A DNA stretch of 64,000 nt, taken from assembly GCA_022559985.1 (NCBI GenBank), contig JAFJTR010000011.1:186001-250000 (forward strand), in the 5' to 3' direction. The translations under genes were made by a program, and so were the position numbers. Positions 34,844 to 46,438 of the stretch are shown here, piece after piece. Source of the stretch: Parastagonospora avenae f. sp. tritici 18332-5. Its lineage: Eukaryota > Ascomycota > Dothideomycetes > Pleosporales > Phaeosphaeriaceae. The first letter of the stretch is position 1, and the number at the start of each line of letters is the position of its first letter. The notes beneath the pieces are model-generated. The model was given only the letters and a program-made list of their open reading frames with translations, was not told the origin of the DNA and made no database searches.

Positions 34844-35064
34844 GGTACGTAGTACAGCATAGACTCTAATTTAAACGATTGGCATATCGGATTTGGGTGG
34901 ACGCAGTTGTTGTTCACCTGGGTTCATGTCTGGACGCCACCGACGTACCATACCTCGGTAGATTCGCCACATGCGGCCTTGTGCAGCAAAGCTGCGCCCT
35001 CATCTTGATTCCTTCATTGGAGCTGACAGTATGCCTTGGAAGGCTGAATTTGAGGCGCCAAACA

Positions 35065-35070
35065 TATAAA
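35065..35070 (+). promoter_or_regulatory. TATA box upstream of the PL20-like lyase
   Basis: TATAAA about 100 bp before the ATG at 35169. Confidence 0.5.
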
Positions 35071-35168
35071 GAGTGCCTCACCCCTTATAGCAAATCCTTG
35101 CGAAGTAGAAGATAAGCAAGAACTATCCCCAGTCGACCGCGACATTCTTCTCAACACCTGGACCAACA

Positions 35169-35970
35169 ATGCGCCTGCCGATTCTCTTCACTCTTCTCTG
35201 GCTCGCTGATAGCGCAATTTGTAAGCTCCTTGTCGACTATAACGCCGATCGTGGCGACGACATTTCCCGTGTAGGGTTGGTGAACCTGGAGCAGGCCCGA
35301 AATGTTAAACCCAAGGCGAACACAGACGATCTTTACATCAAGGCTGATAAAGACTGGCGTGGGTCAAAAGCCGCGCATTTCCACAGGAAGAAGGGCTACA
35401 TTCGGTGAGTAATATTGGTACCTGCGAACTCACGCGTACTCCAATACTGACACCAATACACCAAACAGTGCCGAGATACATGCCTTGAAAGAGCAGACCA
35501 AGGCTGGGGAAACCTACTATTTGACGTATAGCTTTGCTCTAGGTGCTATTCCTCAGAGTCTTATGGTCTGGCAATGGAAGGAATACGAGGCCAACACCAA
35601 GGGTGGTGCAAATATCCCGCTCTCGTTGGAAATAAAGAACAAGCAAATCCAGCTTGGATACCAGGCAGATGGGGGCGAGGACAGTAAGCGTGTACCTCAG
35701 TGGACAGCGGATGTGAAGCCCAACACGGTCTATAACATCGGGCTTGAGATCTTGGCGAAGAGCAGCGGCGGCCATGTCAAGTTGTACTGGAATGGAGAGC
35801 AGGTCACATTTAGCACTAACAAGGAGAAAATATTGACCGGCAACATGTTCCCTGGGAGGAGCGATCCGAAGATCGGGATCTACAGAGGCGAGGATGTGGA
35901 GATGGATAGCTATGTGTACCAGTTCCAGGTTGGGACGGAGCGGAAGGACGTGGATGGAAAGTATTTCTAA
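35169..35970 (+). CDS. Secreted polysaccharide lyase, PL20-like (glucuronan lyase fold)
   Basis: Exons 35169-35404 and 35469-35970, 245 aa; a phase-2 intron splits an Arg codon. Signal peptide about residues 1-18. The mature protein has the beta-jelly-roll texture of PL20: YYLTYSFALGAIPQSLMVWQWKEYE, the basic HFHRKKGYIRAEIHAL strand, VYNIGLEILAKSSGGHVKLYWNGEQV, and the C-terminal PKIGIYRGEDVEMDSYVYQFQVG. The length matches the family. PL20 enzymes cleave beta-1,4-glucuronan by beta-elimination; whether this member uses glucuronan or another uronic-acid polymer is not visible. No carbohydrate-binding module. Confidence 0.85.
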
Positions 35971-36779
35971 ACGCATCAGATATTTAATGACTTATGTGCA
36001 TATTGAACTTGAGTAGTTGCGACTGCGTTCTTCTTGTACTGGTATGCATGCCCGGCCCGATGTGTAGTGCCCGTTTTTGTTGAATGGTGCGTCACGTACC
36101 AATGACACCTGGGCAGCAGTCATGATCTTGCGACAACATCTACCACGGGTGAATCGAAGTGCTTACATGTTCTCGATGATGTGCGAATCTATCAGAATAT
36201 CTGACTCGCGCATCAAGCACAGCGCCGCCGACATTCGCCCATTCGAGTTGCAGGTCAGGTCCTCGTATTTACCTTCGCTTGAAGAGTGGCTTTCGAGGCG
36301 CTCTTTTCGACTAGTATTACCCACATACAGACACCTCGTGTGCGATATTTTGCGCGCGCTGGGTTTAAACTGGAACTACTAAAAGCTAGTATGTACCTAG
36401 GTAATGTCCAAGCCTGGATGCACTCAATAGTCAGTCAGCGTAGTGTCAAGTATCAAAATAGCAGCGAAGTTATATAGCCTTACTTACGATGGGCACGCTT
36501 TGTCTAGACACAGCGCGCGTATGTTACTGTAGCGTAGGTCCATCTATCTCAAAAATGTCGAATATGCAAGGTACTCAAGAACATCACATGACCGACCCCG
36601 AGTATTTACATGAAAGGCATGCATTATGATTATCGTAACAAGGACATATAACAGCAAGCGAGTGGGTCGATAAAGATGCGCAAGTACTGAGGGTATCAAG
36701 AAAATACAGGAATCCTAACCATTCTTCCAAGCAGAGCAATCCAAAATCGTGTCTTCGTACACTCATGTGCAGCCTTAGG
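35971..36779. other. Convergent intergenic region
   Basis: 3' flanks of the PL20-like lyase (+) and stomatin gene (-). Nothing supported. Confidence 0.5.
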
Positions 36780-38200
36780 TTACATGTTTTCGATGACATG
36801 CGAGTTGATAGCGCTCTGGAAGCCATGGTTGTTGCCTCCATACTCCTGTGCGGCGCTGCTCTGCATGCCCGCCGAGGAACCGCCTTGGTTAGAGCTAGGC
36901 ATGTAGGAGCTGGGGCCTTCGCCGGCGGCGTCTGCCTGGGCGAGAGCAGACTGGACAGTCTGATTCTGAGCTGGAAGGAAGATGACCTAAGATATGTGTT
37001 AATTGTATGACTTGAAACCGTCGTATAGAGGTAGTTTACCTTGCTGTTGGCGGATTTGGCCATGGCTTGCATCGTTTCAAGATAACGGATCTGCATTGCC
37101 GGCGCTGACGATAGTATATCTGCAGCTGTCCTCATGAGCGTTAAGGCCGTTAGCATGCGTATATACATGTGTAGATGGTGTTGTGGGGTTGTGGTGAAGC
37201 TCAGGGGTGGGTGGAGGGCAGAAAAGTAACTTCGCCCCAACCCGACCCAACAACACCGATATAGACCGTGCGTAAAGGCGGAAACCATGCGGCAGCTCAT
37301 ATGCGAGTGCTTGGAAAGTTTGAAGGGCGTAGAATTAAGTGGGAATATGTGTGGTGGTGGAGTGATGAACTTACCTTGGCAGACTCGACTTCCGCGCGAG
37401 CGGCAATGACCTTCGCCTCACCAGTTCGCTTCGACTGGGCAGCCATAGAAAGCGACTCCTGAAGCTCTTGGGAGAAGATAATGTCCTTGACAAGCATGGA
37501 CTCGACCTCAACACCCCATCCGAGCGCAGTCTCCTCGATGATCTCGCGGATGGACATGGCAATCTCCTCGCGGCGCTCAATCACATCCTGGAGCACACGG
37601 GCACCGATAACATGCCGCAGCGTAGTCTGCGTGCGCTCAACAAGTGCCTGACGGATGTTGCTGATGCTGAAAGCGGCCTTGTGGGGCGAAGTGATGCGGT
37701 AGTAGATGACCGAGGTAAGGTTCAAGGTGACATTATCCTTGGTCATGCAGACCTGCTTGGGCACCTCGACGATCTGGATCTTGATGTCGACCTGCACCAG
37801 CTGCTCGGAGAGAGGGTTGACGTAGACCAGACCGGGGTCGACAGCACGCGCGAAGCGACCGAACTTGGTGACGAGCCCGACATTTCCTTGAGACACGGGC
37901 TTGTAGGGGTTCGGGCAGACGACGCAGCATGGAATAGCGCCCAGAGTGCCGATGCAGCCCCCAAGAGTGTTGATCTGTGTGTTTGTTAGATGCTTAGTTG
38001 TGGCGGACGCCGAGCCAAGAACATACCATGGCACCATACCATCCGTTGGTGTCGGCATCTTGATCATCTGGCTGGATGACACGAGCATACGATGGCTGGA
38101 GATCCTCGCGTCGCGGCGGCTGGACCTTTACGAGAGGTTCATTGTGGCGCGCAGGTGAGCCAGCTCCATTGATGGGTGCCTTGCCGTTGGTGTCGCTCAT
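36780..38200 (-). CDS. Stomatin family (SPFH-domain) membrane scaffold protein
   Basis: Exons 38200-38027, 37974-37375, 37138-37040 and 36986-36780, giving 359 aa. SPFH proteins oligomerise on one membrane leaflet and organise lipid microdomains or channels. The N-terminus is hydrophilic; a short hydrophobic hairpin (NTLGGCIGTLGAIPCCVVC) with clustered cysteines, possible palmitoylation sites, inserts into the membrane. The SPFH core follows: GNVGLVTKFGRFARAVDPGLVYVNP, VEVPKQVCMTKDNVTLNLTSVIYYRI and GVEVESMLVKDI. Then comes the coiled-coil tail and a Ser/Gln/Gly-rich end. Start: ATG at 38200 fits the usual short N-terminus; an in-frame ATG at 38326 would add 42 residues. Oddity: the second intron (37139-37374, 236 nt) has a perfect donor, but no AG acceptor lies in the phase needed to join the conserved LMRTAAD segment (see findings). 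Confidence 0.85.
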
Positions 38201-39882
38201 AGTTGCTGTAGCACTATGTGGTCCAGTAGTAGAGAGCTGATCGTTAATAATAGGTCGCGTAGAGGAAGTAAACGACTCGGCAACGGTGTTCTTTGCAGTG
38301 GAGCTGTGTGGTTGCGATGCGCCCATATCGAGAGGATGTGGTATCACCTTATATGTGGGCTACGCAACAAACAAATGTACTCATGGCGCGGGGAAGCTAG
38401 TCTAAGTGCATGTGCACCCCTGCGCCTACCTTGTGCATCTTGGCTCACGCTTGGGGCTGTGCTTGGGATCTTACCGTGGTTTTCTATGGAGGAGGTACCG
38501 CAGCCTTGTGGCTTGAGACACTGCATTCCAGCCTTGGAACTCTGAAGAGTGCCGCAATCGCGCAGTATGTAAGATAATTCTTTACGCCCTCAAGACACAC
38601 CTTGAATAGCTTGAATGCTGCATTCGATCGAGTCTGAATCGGAGACGCTTCTTTCACGGATCGCAGTGTATCCGCCACGCAAGCGATCGGCAGAGGGCCA
38701 CACCACCAGGCCCCCGGCACCAAAGCACATAAGCATCGTAAAGTCGGTTATCACGGGTGACCGATCAACTCGTGACGTCGCTCAAGGCAGAATTTCAATA
38801 CTGCGTGATTTGGCCATTGTCCACTTAGATGCTGCGCAGGATTATACCCGACGTCAACGATTTTGGCGCATTGGGGCAAAATGCGTCTGAATGCGAACAG
38901 TCATGGGGTGGTCGCGATAGTGGTCAGCCCTATGGTTAGTGGATGGCTTTTCCTCTCTGCTGGGGACTGGGCCAAGGTGGCACGGTTATCCGAGCTCGTG
39001 GCTGTCCTTACGCCTTGTTATTTCCGGCACCGACACTGACTGAGGCATTAAGGACCCTTTGTCGAGTTCATGTTGGTGAAGGCTCACATCGTTGGATCTG
39101 AGGCCTTTTTTCGAACCTTCTTGCTTATTTACATTCCTGTCTTCAGAATGTTATGAAGCACAGCCTGGCAAGGCATGCCGAGCCCAAGATACTGCATCTC
39201 CAACTCTGGTCCGGTGAAGCTCTACAAGCTCGCTCGTATTACCCTCACATTCTGTTCAAATGCGCCATATTTGATACCCAAATCGATCAATGGTGGTGGG
39301 AAGTCACATTCCACGTATCGTACACTACAATCTTGGAACCGGTGAGCCAATCCCCCCCTTCTCGCGAACCGAACTCGGGACTCTGTGCACAGCCTCATCA
39401 CGCCCATCCAACGTCCTTCCAGAACATCGCCTTCCAGAACTCTACTCGCGCCGATGTCTCGCGAACGCCCCATTCAGGCAGCGAGAAGTTCCATTTCGCG
39501 CTGTGGATGCCTTTTAGCGCTCCCCTGTGCCACATCATGACCACTAAGCCATGTTTATAGTGTACCGCGCCGCAAGGCTGCGCCGTTTGCTGGCGATCGC
39601 GCAGCAAATGGGTCCGGGGGTTTAAGCGCGCTGTGGGTTCCAAGAAATAGGCTGTTACAAAACGTATCGGCTAGAAGTTCGTGTTCTACGATGCACAGTC
39701 TGAATCGACACAGTGAAAAACGTGTGGCTTATTTGAGGTCGAGACAGAATTCATGAATGCAGATACCATTAAACACCTGAAGATGCAATGCAGCCTATGA
39801 ACGCCAAAACCATTCATGACAAAGCCTGAAACTCAGACAAACAGCAGCCGCACATCTAAACAGGTCGGATGCTTCGCGAGCA
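38201..39882. other. Intergenic region
   Basis: Upstream of the stomatin gene and downstream of the coiled-coil gene, both on the minus strand. Short frames only; no recognised element. Confidence 0.5.
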
Positions 39883-42121
39883 CTATTTCAGAATACTAGC
39901 GCCCCTCCTGTCCTTCTTGAGCGGACTGAACGCAAACGCCTCCTCACTCAGCATATTGAAGCCGCCAGAAATAGGGCGTTGTCCCTGCTTGCCTAACACA
40001 CTCTTGCCCAGCGCCCTCGCCGCAAACAAGCCCTTGCTCACACCAACAGGTTTCAGAGGCGCCACGTCCTCACCGTCCTCGGCGTCAAATAGAGTCTTGC
40101 CAGCACTGGCGCCAAGCTTGCGCTTCTTCTTCTTTTCTGCGGCGGGCTCTTCGGCGAATGTTGCAAAGGACATAAGTGACTTGCGGGGTTTGAACTTGGG
40201 CACGACAGGCTTGGACTTTGTGGATGTACCGTCGTCAGAGTCTTTAAGTGGGACCATAACTGGGGCATTCTCGGAGTCGTCCTTGGACTGGCTGTGAGAT
40301 ATCACGGACGCTTCCTCACTGACCATCTCCAAAACTGGCGCCGCAGCCTTCTTGCGGCCAGTCACCTTTGCGTTGGCCTTGTTTGATGGCGCAGGTGCCA
40401 GAGCCTTGACCTTGGGCTGAGCAATCTTCTTCGCGGCTTTCTTTGGCAGTGCAGTTGGGGTGGCCTCTTCCTGAGCAGTGGCCTCTTCCTCTTCCTCCTC
40501 TTCGACGATTGGACTTGCGGGGACTACGCTACCAGTGCGGTTGAGGAATGGTGTCAGTGAAAAGGCGGATGTGTCACCAACGGCAGCAGCTGAGGTGCCG
40601 CGCTTGGCTTTCTTCGCAGGGAAACCGTCTCCAGGAGTACCCAGATTCGTCTCCGGTTCTGCTGTCGCAGCTAGGCGCTTTCGACCGGTCTTAGCAGGTT
40701 TTGTGGTTGTAGATGCGGCGGCTTTCGCGGGTGGTGCAATCTGCGCCCTGTCGACACGATCTAGCTCAGCTTCTTTCTCCTTCAGCTTCTCCTTGGTAGT
40801 GCGAAGTTTCTCTCGGAATGCGCTCAACTTGTCGTCAAGCACCGTGTTACGTCCCTGCAACTCTGCCAAAGTCTTGGTGTACTCCTTCTCTTGCTTCTTA
40901 CGCTCGCGCTTCTCCTCTTCCAAGGCCTTCTTGATCTCTTCAGATTGCGAGTTGTCGGTTTGCGTGCCCTTCTTACTGGCTTTCTCGGCTTTTTGGCGCG
41001 CATGCCTCTCCTGTTCAAGCTCCTGTCGGAGCTCTTCCATCTCGGCGCTATTACTGCCGCTCTTCTCGTTGGCCTTCTCCGCGCTCAGACGAGCTGCGCG
41101 TTCCTGCTCCAGCTCTTGACGGAGCTCCTCCAATGCGGCATCGTGAGCTTCATCGCGTTTGCTGGCTTTGCTGGTGTCCTTCTTCGCCAGCTTCTCTACC
41201 TTGGCCTGCAGACGCTCGGTCGCCTGCTGCTGAGACTCGAGATCTGATTGCACCTTCTCGGCAGCCTTCTCCATCTTTGCAAGCGCAGCCTCGGCTTTGG
41301 CCTTATCCTTCTTCTCTTGTGCGAGTTCCCTGCGGACCTCCTCCAACTCGGTGCGAATGTCGTCGTCCTGCTCCATCTTGCGTCCCTGCTTAGCGAGTGT
41401 ACGCGCTGCTGTGCGCTTCTCGTTCTCTAGCTCTACTTGAAGTGTTGTCAATTGGCGCTGTAGTGAAAGTTTCTCGGTGAGGAGGCCCTGGTTCGATTCG
41501 ACTTGTGCGCGCAGGTGTTCGACTTCTGGGCGCAGGGATGAGATCTCGCGGGAAAGCGCAAGCTTGTCGGAGAGTATCTTGTTAGAATCGGAGGTGACGT
41601 TTTCCATTGCCTTTAGCTCAGCCTATTGAGCGTTAGTGAGAGAGACTATTGTTGTGATTTGTTTTGCGCACCTTTAGATTCGCATTCTCCCGCGCCTGTG
41701 TGCGGATCTGGTTTTGTGCTTCCTCGTCGCGGGCTTGTTGTTCGTCGAGCTGTGCAAGGGCTTCGTCTAGCGCGTTCTCTAGCTCGTCCGAGCGCGCCTG
41801 TTCCTCTTCGAGCTGTTCGTGGAGGTCGCTGTTGTCGTCTTGTAGCAGGCACTGGCTGACTCGCAGCTTCCGGATTTCCTCGTCTTTGGCCACGACCTCG
41901 ACCGAATGCTTACTGCGTTCGAGATTCAGTTCTAGTGTTGCGTTGCGCAACGAATGTTGGAGCTATAGGCATACGCGTCAGTGGTTGTTGATCTTTGATT
42001 ATTGACAAAGGAGCCCGTAGCTAGTCTTCGCGTAGTTTGTCTCCACGTGGTAATGCACAAGTTTACTTACATCTTTCATCTCGTAGTTTATATCTATTTC
42101 TGGATCCATAGTGGCGACCAT
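39883..42121 (-). CDS. Long coiled-coil protein with basic, probably nuclear C-terminal half (unknown)
   Basis: Exons 42121-42071, 41962-41672 and 41622-39883, 693 aa; a second in-frame ATG at 42109 is an alternative start. About residues 15-390 form an almost continuous heptad-repeat coiled coil, very rich in Glu, Lys, Gln and Leu, with internal similarity (ALEELRQELEQERAAR and EMEELRQELEQERHAR). The C-terminal 300 residues are Lys/Ala/Pro-rich and disordered, with bipartite basic clusters (TGRKRLAA, KKAKRG, EKKKKRKLG) typical of nuclear localisation, an acidic Glu run, and a conserved-looking terminal segment (NMLSEEAFAFSPLKKDRR) containing an SP site. The architecture suggests a spindle, kinetochore or chromatin structural protein, but I cannot assign it. 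Divergent from OST3/OST6. Confidence 0.8.
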
Positions 42122-42532
42122 AGCGTAGTATATACTCAGTGATGTGTGAAAAGCCTTAGGTGGATGTTGTCGAGGTGGAGGGGTTATAGGTTGACGCGAC
42201 GAGAGTAAACAAACACGGCGCGAGTATGTTGCCAAGCTGAACAAAGATGGGATGGAATCTGAAAATCTGCTTTCACCACAACATAGCAATGGAAGACATG
42301 GAGAAGTGTAGATATCCAACACAGCACTCCAAGAGGTCAGAGACGTGTTTGCGCGTGGTGTTGTTCATCAAGTAGCCCATTGTCAACGCTCAGACACCCC
42401 TGCGCTGCTAGTGGATTACGCACACTCCCGACCTCCGAGCTCAGGTCAAGGCCACGTTCACCAAGCATCATCTCTCCCGCAGCACCTCCCACATCGCTCC
42501 TCACACCCCCACAACCCCCTCAATCCGACGCA
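42122..42532. promoter_or_regulatory. Divergent promoter between coiled-coil gene and OST3/OST6
   Basis: About 410 bp shared 5' region. The 100 bp before the OST3/OST6 ATG are C-rich leader sequence. No TATA box seen. Confidence 0.4.
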
Positions 42533-43580
42533 ATGAGGTGGCTACAGCTTCTCACAGCATCGCTGCTGCCTTTCACGGCTCTTGCCGCCAAGAAGGCCTC
42601 GGGCGATCGCTTCAAAGACGCCCGCGCAAAGTCACTTTCGAGCGGCGCTCCATTGAAACTTGACGATGGAAGCTATGCGCAATTGACAAAGGCCCCAAGA
42701 GACTACTCGGTCGCAGTCCTACTCACTGCGCTGGAGCAAAGATTCCAATGCCAGCTGTGTCGGGAATTCCAGCCCGAGTGGGACCTTCTGGGCAAGAGTT
42801 GGACCAAGGGCGACAAGAAGGGCGAGGGAAGGCTGCTTTTCGGAACCCTCGACTTTGTGGACGGAAAGAACACTTTTCAGTCGGTATGAATTACTACCAC
42901 AAATATTGATCATGATTATAAATGCTAACACTCCACAGATGATGCTCCAAACCGCCCCCGTCCTCCTCTACTTCCACCCCACAACCGGCCCCAACGCAAA
43001 ACCCGACTCCCAACCCGTCCGCTTCGACTTCACCGCTGGCCCGCAATCCGCCGAGCAAATCCACGCCTGGATCGCGCGCCAGGTCCCCGCCGACACCCCC
43101 AAGCCCTCCATCTCGCGCCCCATCAACTGGGTCAAGATCGGCTCCGCCACTATCCTCTCCCTCGGCTCCATCACGCTGCTCGCAGTCGCGTGGCCGTACC
43201 TCACGCCGATCCTGCAGAACCGCAACCTCTGGGCGGCGTTCAGCTTGATTGCCGTGCTGCTGTTTACTAGTGGACACATGTTCAACCACATCAGGAAGAC
43301 GCCATATGTGCAGGGCGACGGCAAGGGCGGACTCAGCTACTTCGCAGGCGGCTTTAGTAACCAGAATGGTCTCGAATCGCAGATCATTGCAGCGATTTAC
43401 GGCGTCCTTGCCTTTGCGACTATCTCGCTCGCGCTCAAGGTCCCTCGCATTGCGGATGCGCGCGCGCAGCAAGTCGCCGTGTTCGTCTGGAGCGGCGTCC
43501 TGCTGTGCATGTACAGCTTCCTGCTCAGCGTTTTCCGGATGAAGAACGGCGGATACCAGTTCTGGCTGCCTCCTTTCTAG
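42533..43580 (+). CDS. Oligosaccharyltransferase subunit OST3/OST6 family
   Basis: Exons 42533-42883 and 42939-43580, 330 aa, phase-0 intron. This subunit of the ER N-glycosylation complex holds nascent chains through a lumenal thioredoxin-like domain. Signal peptide residues 1-19. The redox motif C73-Q-L-C76 lies in FQCQLCREF, as in active OST3/OST6. After the lumenal domain come four membrane helices: IGSATILSLGSITLLAVAW, LWAAFSLIAVLLFTSGHMFNHIR, IIAAIYGVLAFATISLAL and VFVWSGVLLCMYSFLLSVF. The conserved YFAGGFSNQNGLE loop and the final YQFWLPPF are family marks. The sequence does not decide between OST3 and OST6, and many filamentous fungi carry only one gene. Confidence 0.94.
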
Positions 43581-44106
43581 GCGAGTTCCTTGGGATGTGT
43601 TTTGTGCACTTGGAAGTGATGTGTAGAGGGCGGTCGAGACATTGGAGGTTGAAGGCTTGATATTCGATACATGCTGTAACATATGGACTAGGCAGATGCT
43701 CTGAGAAAGGGCGTTCAAGGAGCAATCAGGCAGATTAAAAGAATCGCGTTGGCAGATATTGGTAGCACGTGTTCTCAAAATCAAATCGACAGTAAAGATA
43801 CAACATGCTTGACATCACTCATGCATTAAGTCAGACTGTGATATCAAACTAGATTCAGACGCATACATCTTCGTACACTTGCGCATAGTCTGAACAAAAA
43901 AGTGAGACGTACATAAGACGTTCCATTCATCCAGACATTACATACGTATGCGCTATATACCACAATCTGAAGAGGCAAAACGCAACGCCCGCGTGAACCC
44001 AAAACCGAATAACCCTTTTGCCTTGCGACTCGTGAAATCCTGATCGATAGCCAAACCCATATAACTAATACGCAAAATCGAAAACGAAGCTTTGGAGTAC
44101 GACCGC
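43581..44106. other. Convergent intergenic region
   Basis: 3' flanks of the OST3/OST6 (+) and HAM1-like (-) genes; nothing supported. Confidence 0.5.
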
Positions 44107-46438
44107 TCAACCCATCATCTGCGTGTGCAAATCAAACACATCGTTCCGCCAGCCACCTTCATCCCAATCATCAATCCTCTCCTCCGCCCGCCTTCCCTCC
44201 TCTTCCCAAAGCTTAACAACACTACCAGGCGCATACTTGCCCGCAAAGACGCCCTTGCCCTTGGGCGCGACGCCAACTCTGGTGTACAGATCGGGGTCGT
44301 CAGCCGGCGTCAAGCGCGTCATGATAGCCTTGAAGAACGTCTTGAGGTCATCTGGATCTGAGATCCTCGTGGCCCTCAGCCTCTCACGGAAGAACAGGAG
44401 TTCGCGGTTCGCAGCGTGGATGCCGTCTGCGATACCCTTGGCCATCTGCCTCTCCATGACCTTACGGATGATGGGGCGGAGCAGGGGCTTGAAGAGCCAG
44501 CCGAGGATGCTAAACTTAGACTTGCGGAACGTGTAGTTGAGCTTGTGGATGTGCACGCGGACGGCGCGGAGGGTGAGGATCTGTTCCATCTTCTCCTTGG
44601 CGATTTCGACGTCGAGGTGAATGTCGATACCGCGCTCGTCGAGCTGGAAGGAGGCGATACCCTCGTCAGCCATGCGGAGTATGCCAGAGTGCGCGCGAAG
44701 GAGGAAACCGATCTCGTCAGCGCGCATGGAGAGACCGTCGATCTTGATCGTGAACTTGGATGTAACCTTGGATGCAACACGGAAGCGAGCCTTGCGAAGT
44801 TCAAAGTCGTTGTAGGTCTCGACGCGGAAGCGGAAGGGGAGGAATGATGTGTGGTTCACAGTCTTTCCAGGCTCGATGATGAGGTTCTCGAGGAGGATAT
44901 CGACCTCAGGCGTGGACACTTCAAGGCGGGGGATAGGGATGTACTGGATGTACTGAATTAGGAGAGGAACAAAGACATTGATCGTGTCGTTGATCAAGTC
45001 TTGGTTGGCCATGCTGTGTTGTGGAGACAGGATACCCCATATCCTGAATGTCGACTTGATGAGCTTGGAAATGTCTTCGTCACGGGTGACCGACTCAAAC
45101 GTCTTCTGGACCTGCTCGAAGAAGATATCGATATCTTGTCGCAGAGACGACTCAGTGCCTACGCCCTTGGACTTCTTGCGGAGCTCTTGGAACTTCTCTT
45201 CAACGTGGTCAAAGAAATCGGGGTCCGTCAGCAGCTTCTGAAGCGAATTGCCGATGTCTGTAAGAAGGTCCTCAAACTCTGGGTCTTTTCGTGAATGTTC
45301 CAGCACCTTGTGGAAAGAGTCTTCCAGTTTCTTCCACTCGTCGTGGTCTCCGAAAGAGCTGATAAACGTCCAGAAGTTCTTCACAGCCCTCTCCATAGCG
45401 GCATTTGGCTCCACGTCTTCTTGTACAGTAGTCATGGCGTCCTCCACTGTGCGAGAGTATGCCATGGCATAGCGTTGGAGAAGTAGAGCGAGTGTCGAAA
45501 CAGACTCGGAGTAGTCACGCTTCTGTCGGAGATTGGTGACGGTCTGCTTCAGGCGGTAAAGCAAAGAATCACCCTCTTCACCCCGCAACTTGTCAGACAA
45601 GCTCTGGTCTGCTCTCTTGGCCACCTTTGTCACGCCATTGCCAACGACTTGTGCGACCTCGGCCACATCGTCCTCTAGCTCTTGTGCCGATGGCGCAGTT
45701 CCCTCAGCATCTTTGCCGGGCTCTTTCAGCGCTTGCTGCTCAGCCTGCGAAGGTTCAATCTTCTTGCCAGCTTTCTTTGCCACATTAGACAAAGTAAATG
45801 CGCTGTCTCTGAAGACTTCTCGGCCAACGGTTTGGATGTCTGAAAGGAAGATTCGAAAGTCGGAGTTGGTGAGGAGCAACTGGCCAACTGTTTGGAGGCT
45901 CTGGTACGCTGTTGATAGGTTAGCTTAATCTTCTTCTCGAATCCGCCATGTCGACTTACCTGCAGTTGCATCGGCCTTGGCTTTCGACTTGGTAGTGCGA
46001 CGAGCGATGTCATTCACATCGACCGAGATTCGCGCTTTGGTGAGGTACCACACAAAGTCCTGGATCTGATCCTCGCTGTTCTTGTGCTGTAGAAGATCGA
46101 TGAATTGGTGGAGCCACTGCTTGGTGAATTTGACCAATAGACGACCAGAGTCACTCAGTTCTGGGTTGTCGGGGTTCAGGATGTCTGCGGAAAGCACGCT
46201 TCTGAGGTTGATGATGGTCTGTTCATTGGATGGCATGTAACCCATGGACATGGCCCGTAGCATCTGATACGAGTGGAGCTTCTGGTGAACCTCCCGCTGA
46301 AGGACCGTATCATCGCGGTACTGCCGAGTAAGCCCGTTAGCCGACGCGTTTGACTTCCAATGCGCGATAGCTTACCTGTGGGAGTAGCGGTTGCTGATCA
46401 TCGTCGCGGTTGCGGCCGAAGCCAAGACAGGAAGACAT
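44107..46438 (-). CDS. HAM1-like protein (putative TULIP/BPI-like lipid-binding fold)
   Basis: Exons 46438-46376, 46320-45960 and 45908-44107 encode 741 aa; introns are phase 0 and phase 1. The first exon gives MSSCLGFGRNRDD. The N-terminal ~430 residues are helical and charged and correspond to the HAM1-like N-terminal region (SGRLLVKFTKQWLHQFIDLLQHKNSEDQIQDFVWYL). The remaining ~300 residues have alternating hydrophobic strands (LEVSTPEVDILLENLIIEPG, IHLDVEIAKEKMEQILTLRAVRVHIHKLNYTF) and a basic hydrophobic helix FKPLLRPIIRKVMERQMAKGI, matching the HAM1-like C-terminal domain. This reads like a tubular lipid-binding beta-fold, which is my inference. Members are fungus-specific and poorly characterised. 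No signal peptide. Confidence 0.82.

Larger units (their letters stand above)
34638..35168. promoter_or_regulatory. Divergent promoter with a poly(G) tract
   Basis: Between the 7TM orphan (-) and the PL20-like lyase (+). Contains the 33-nt poly(G) run and, on the + strand, a TATA box at 35065. Confidence 0.5.

Noticed and set aside
40478..41119. 213-codon Ser-rich + strand frame
   Set aside because: Antisense to the Glu/Lys-rich coiled coil; poly-Ser/Phe is the expected shadow of GAG/AAG codons.
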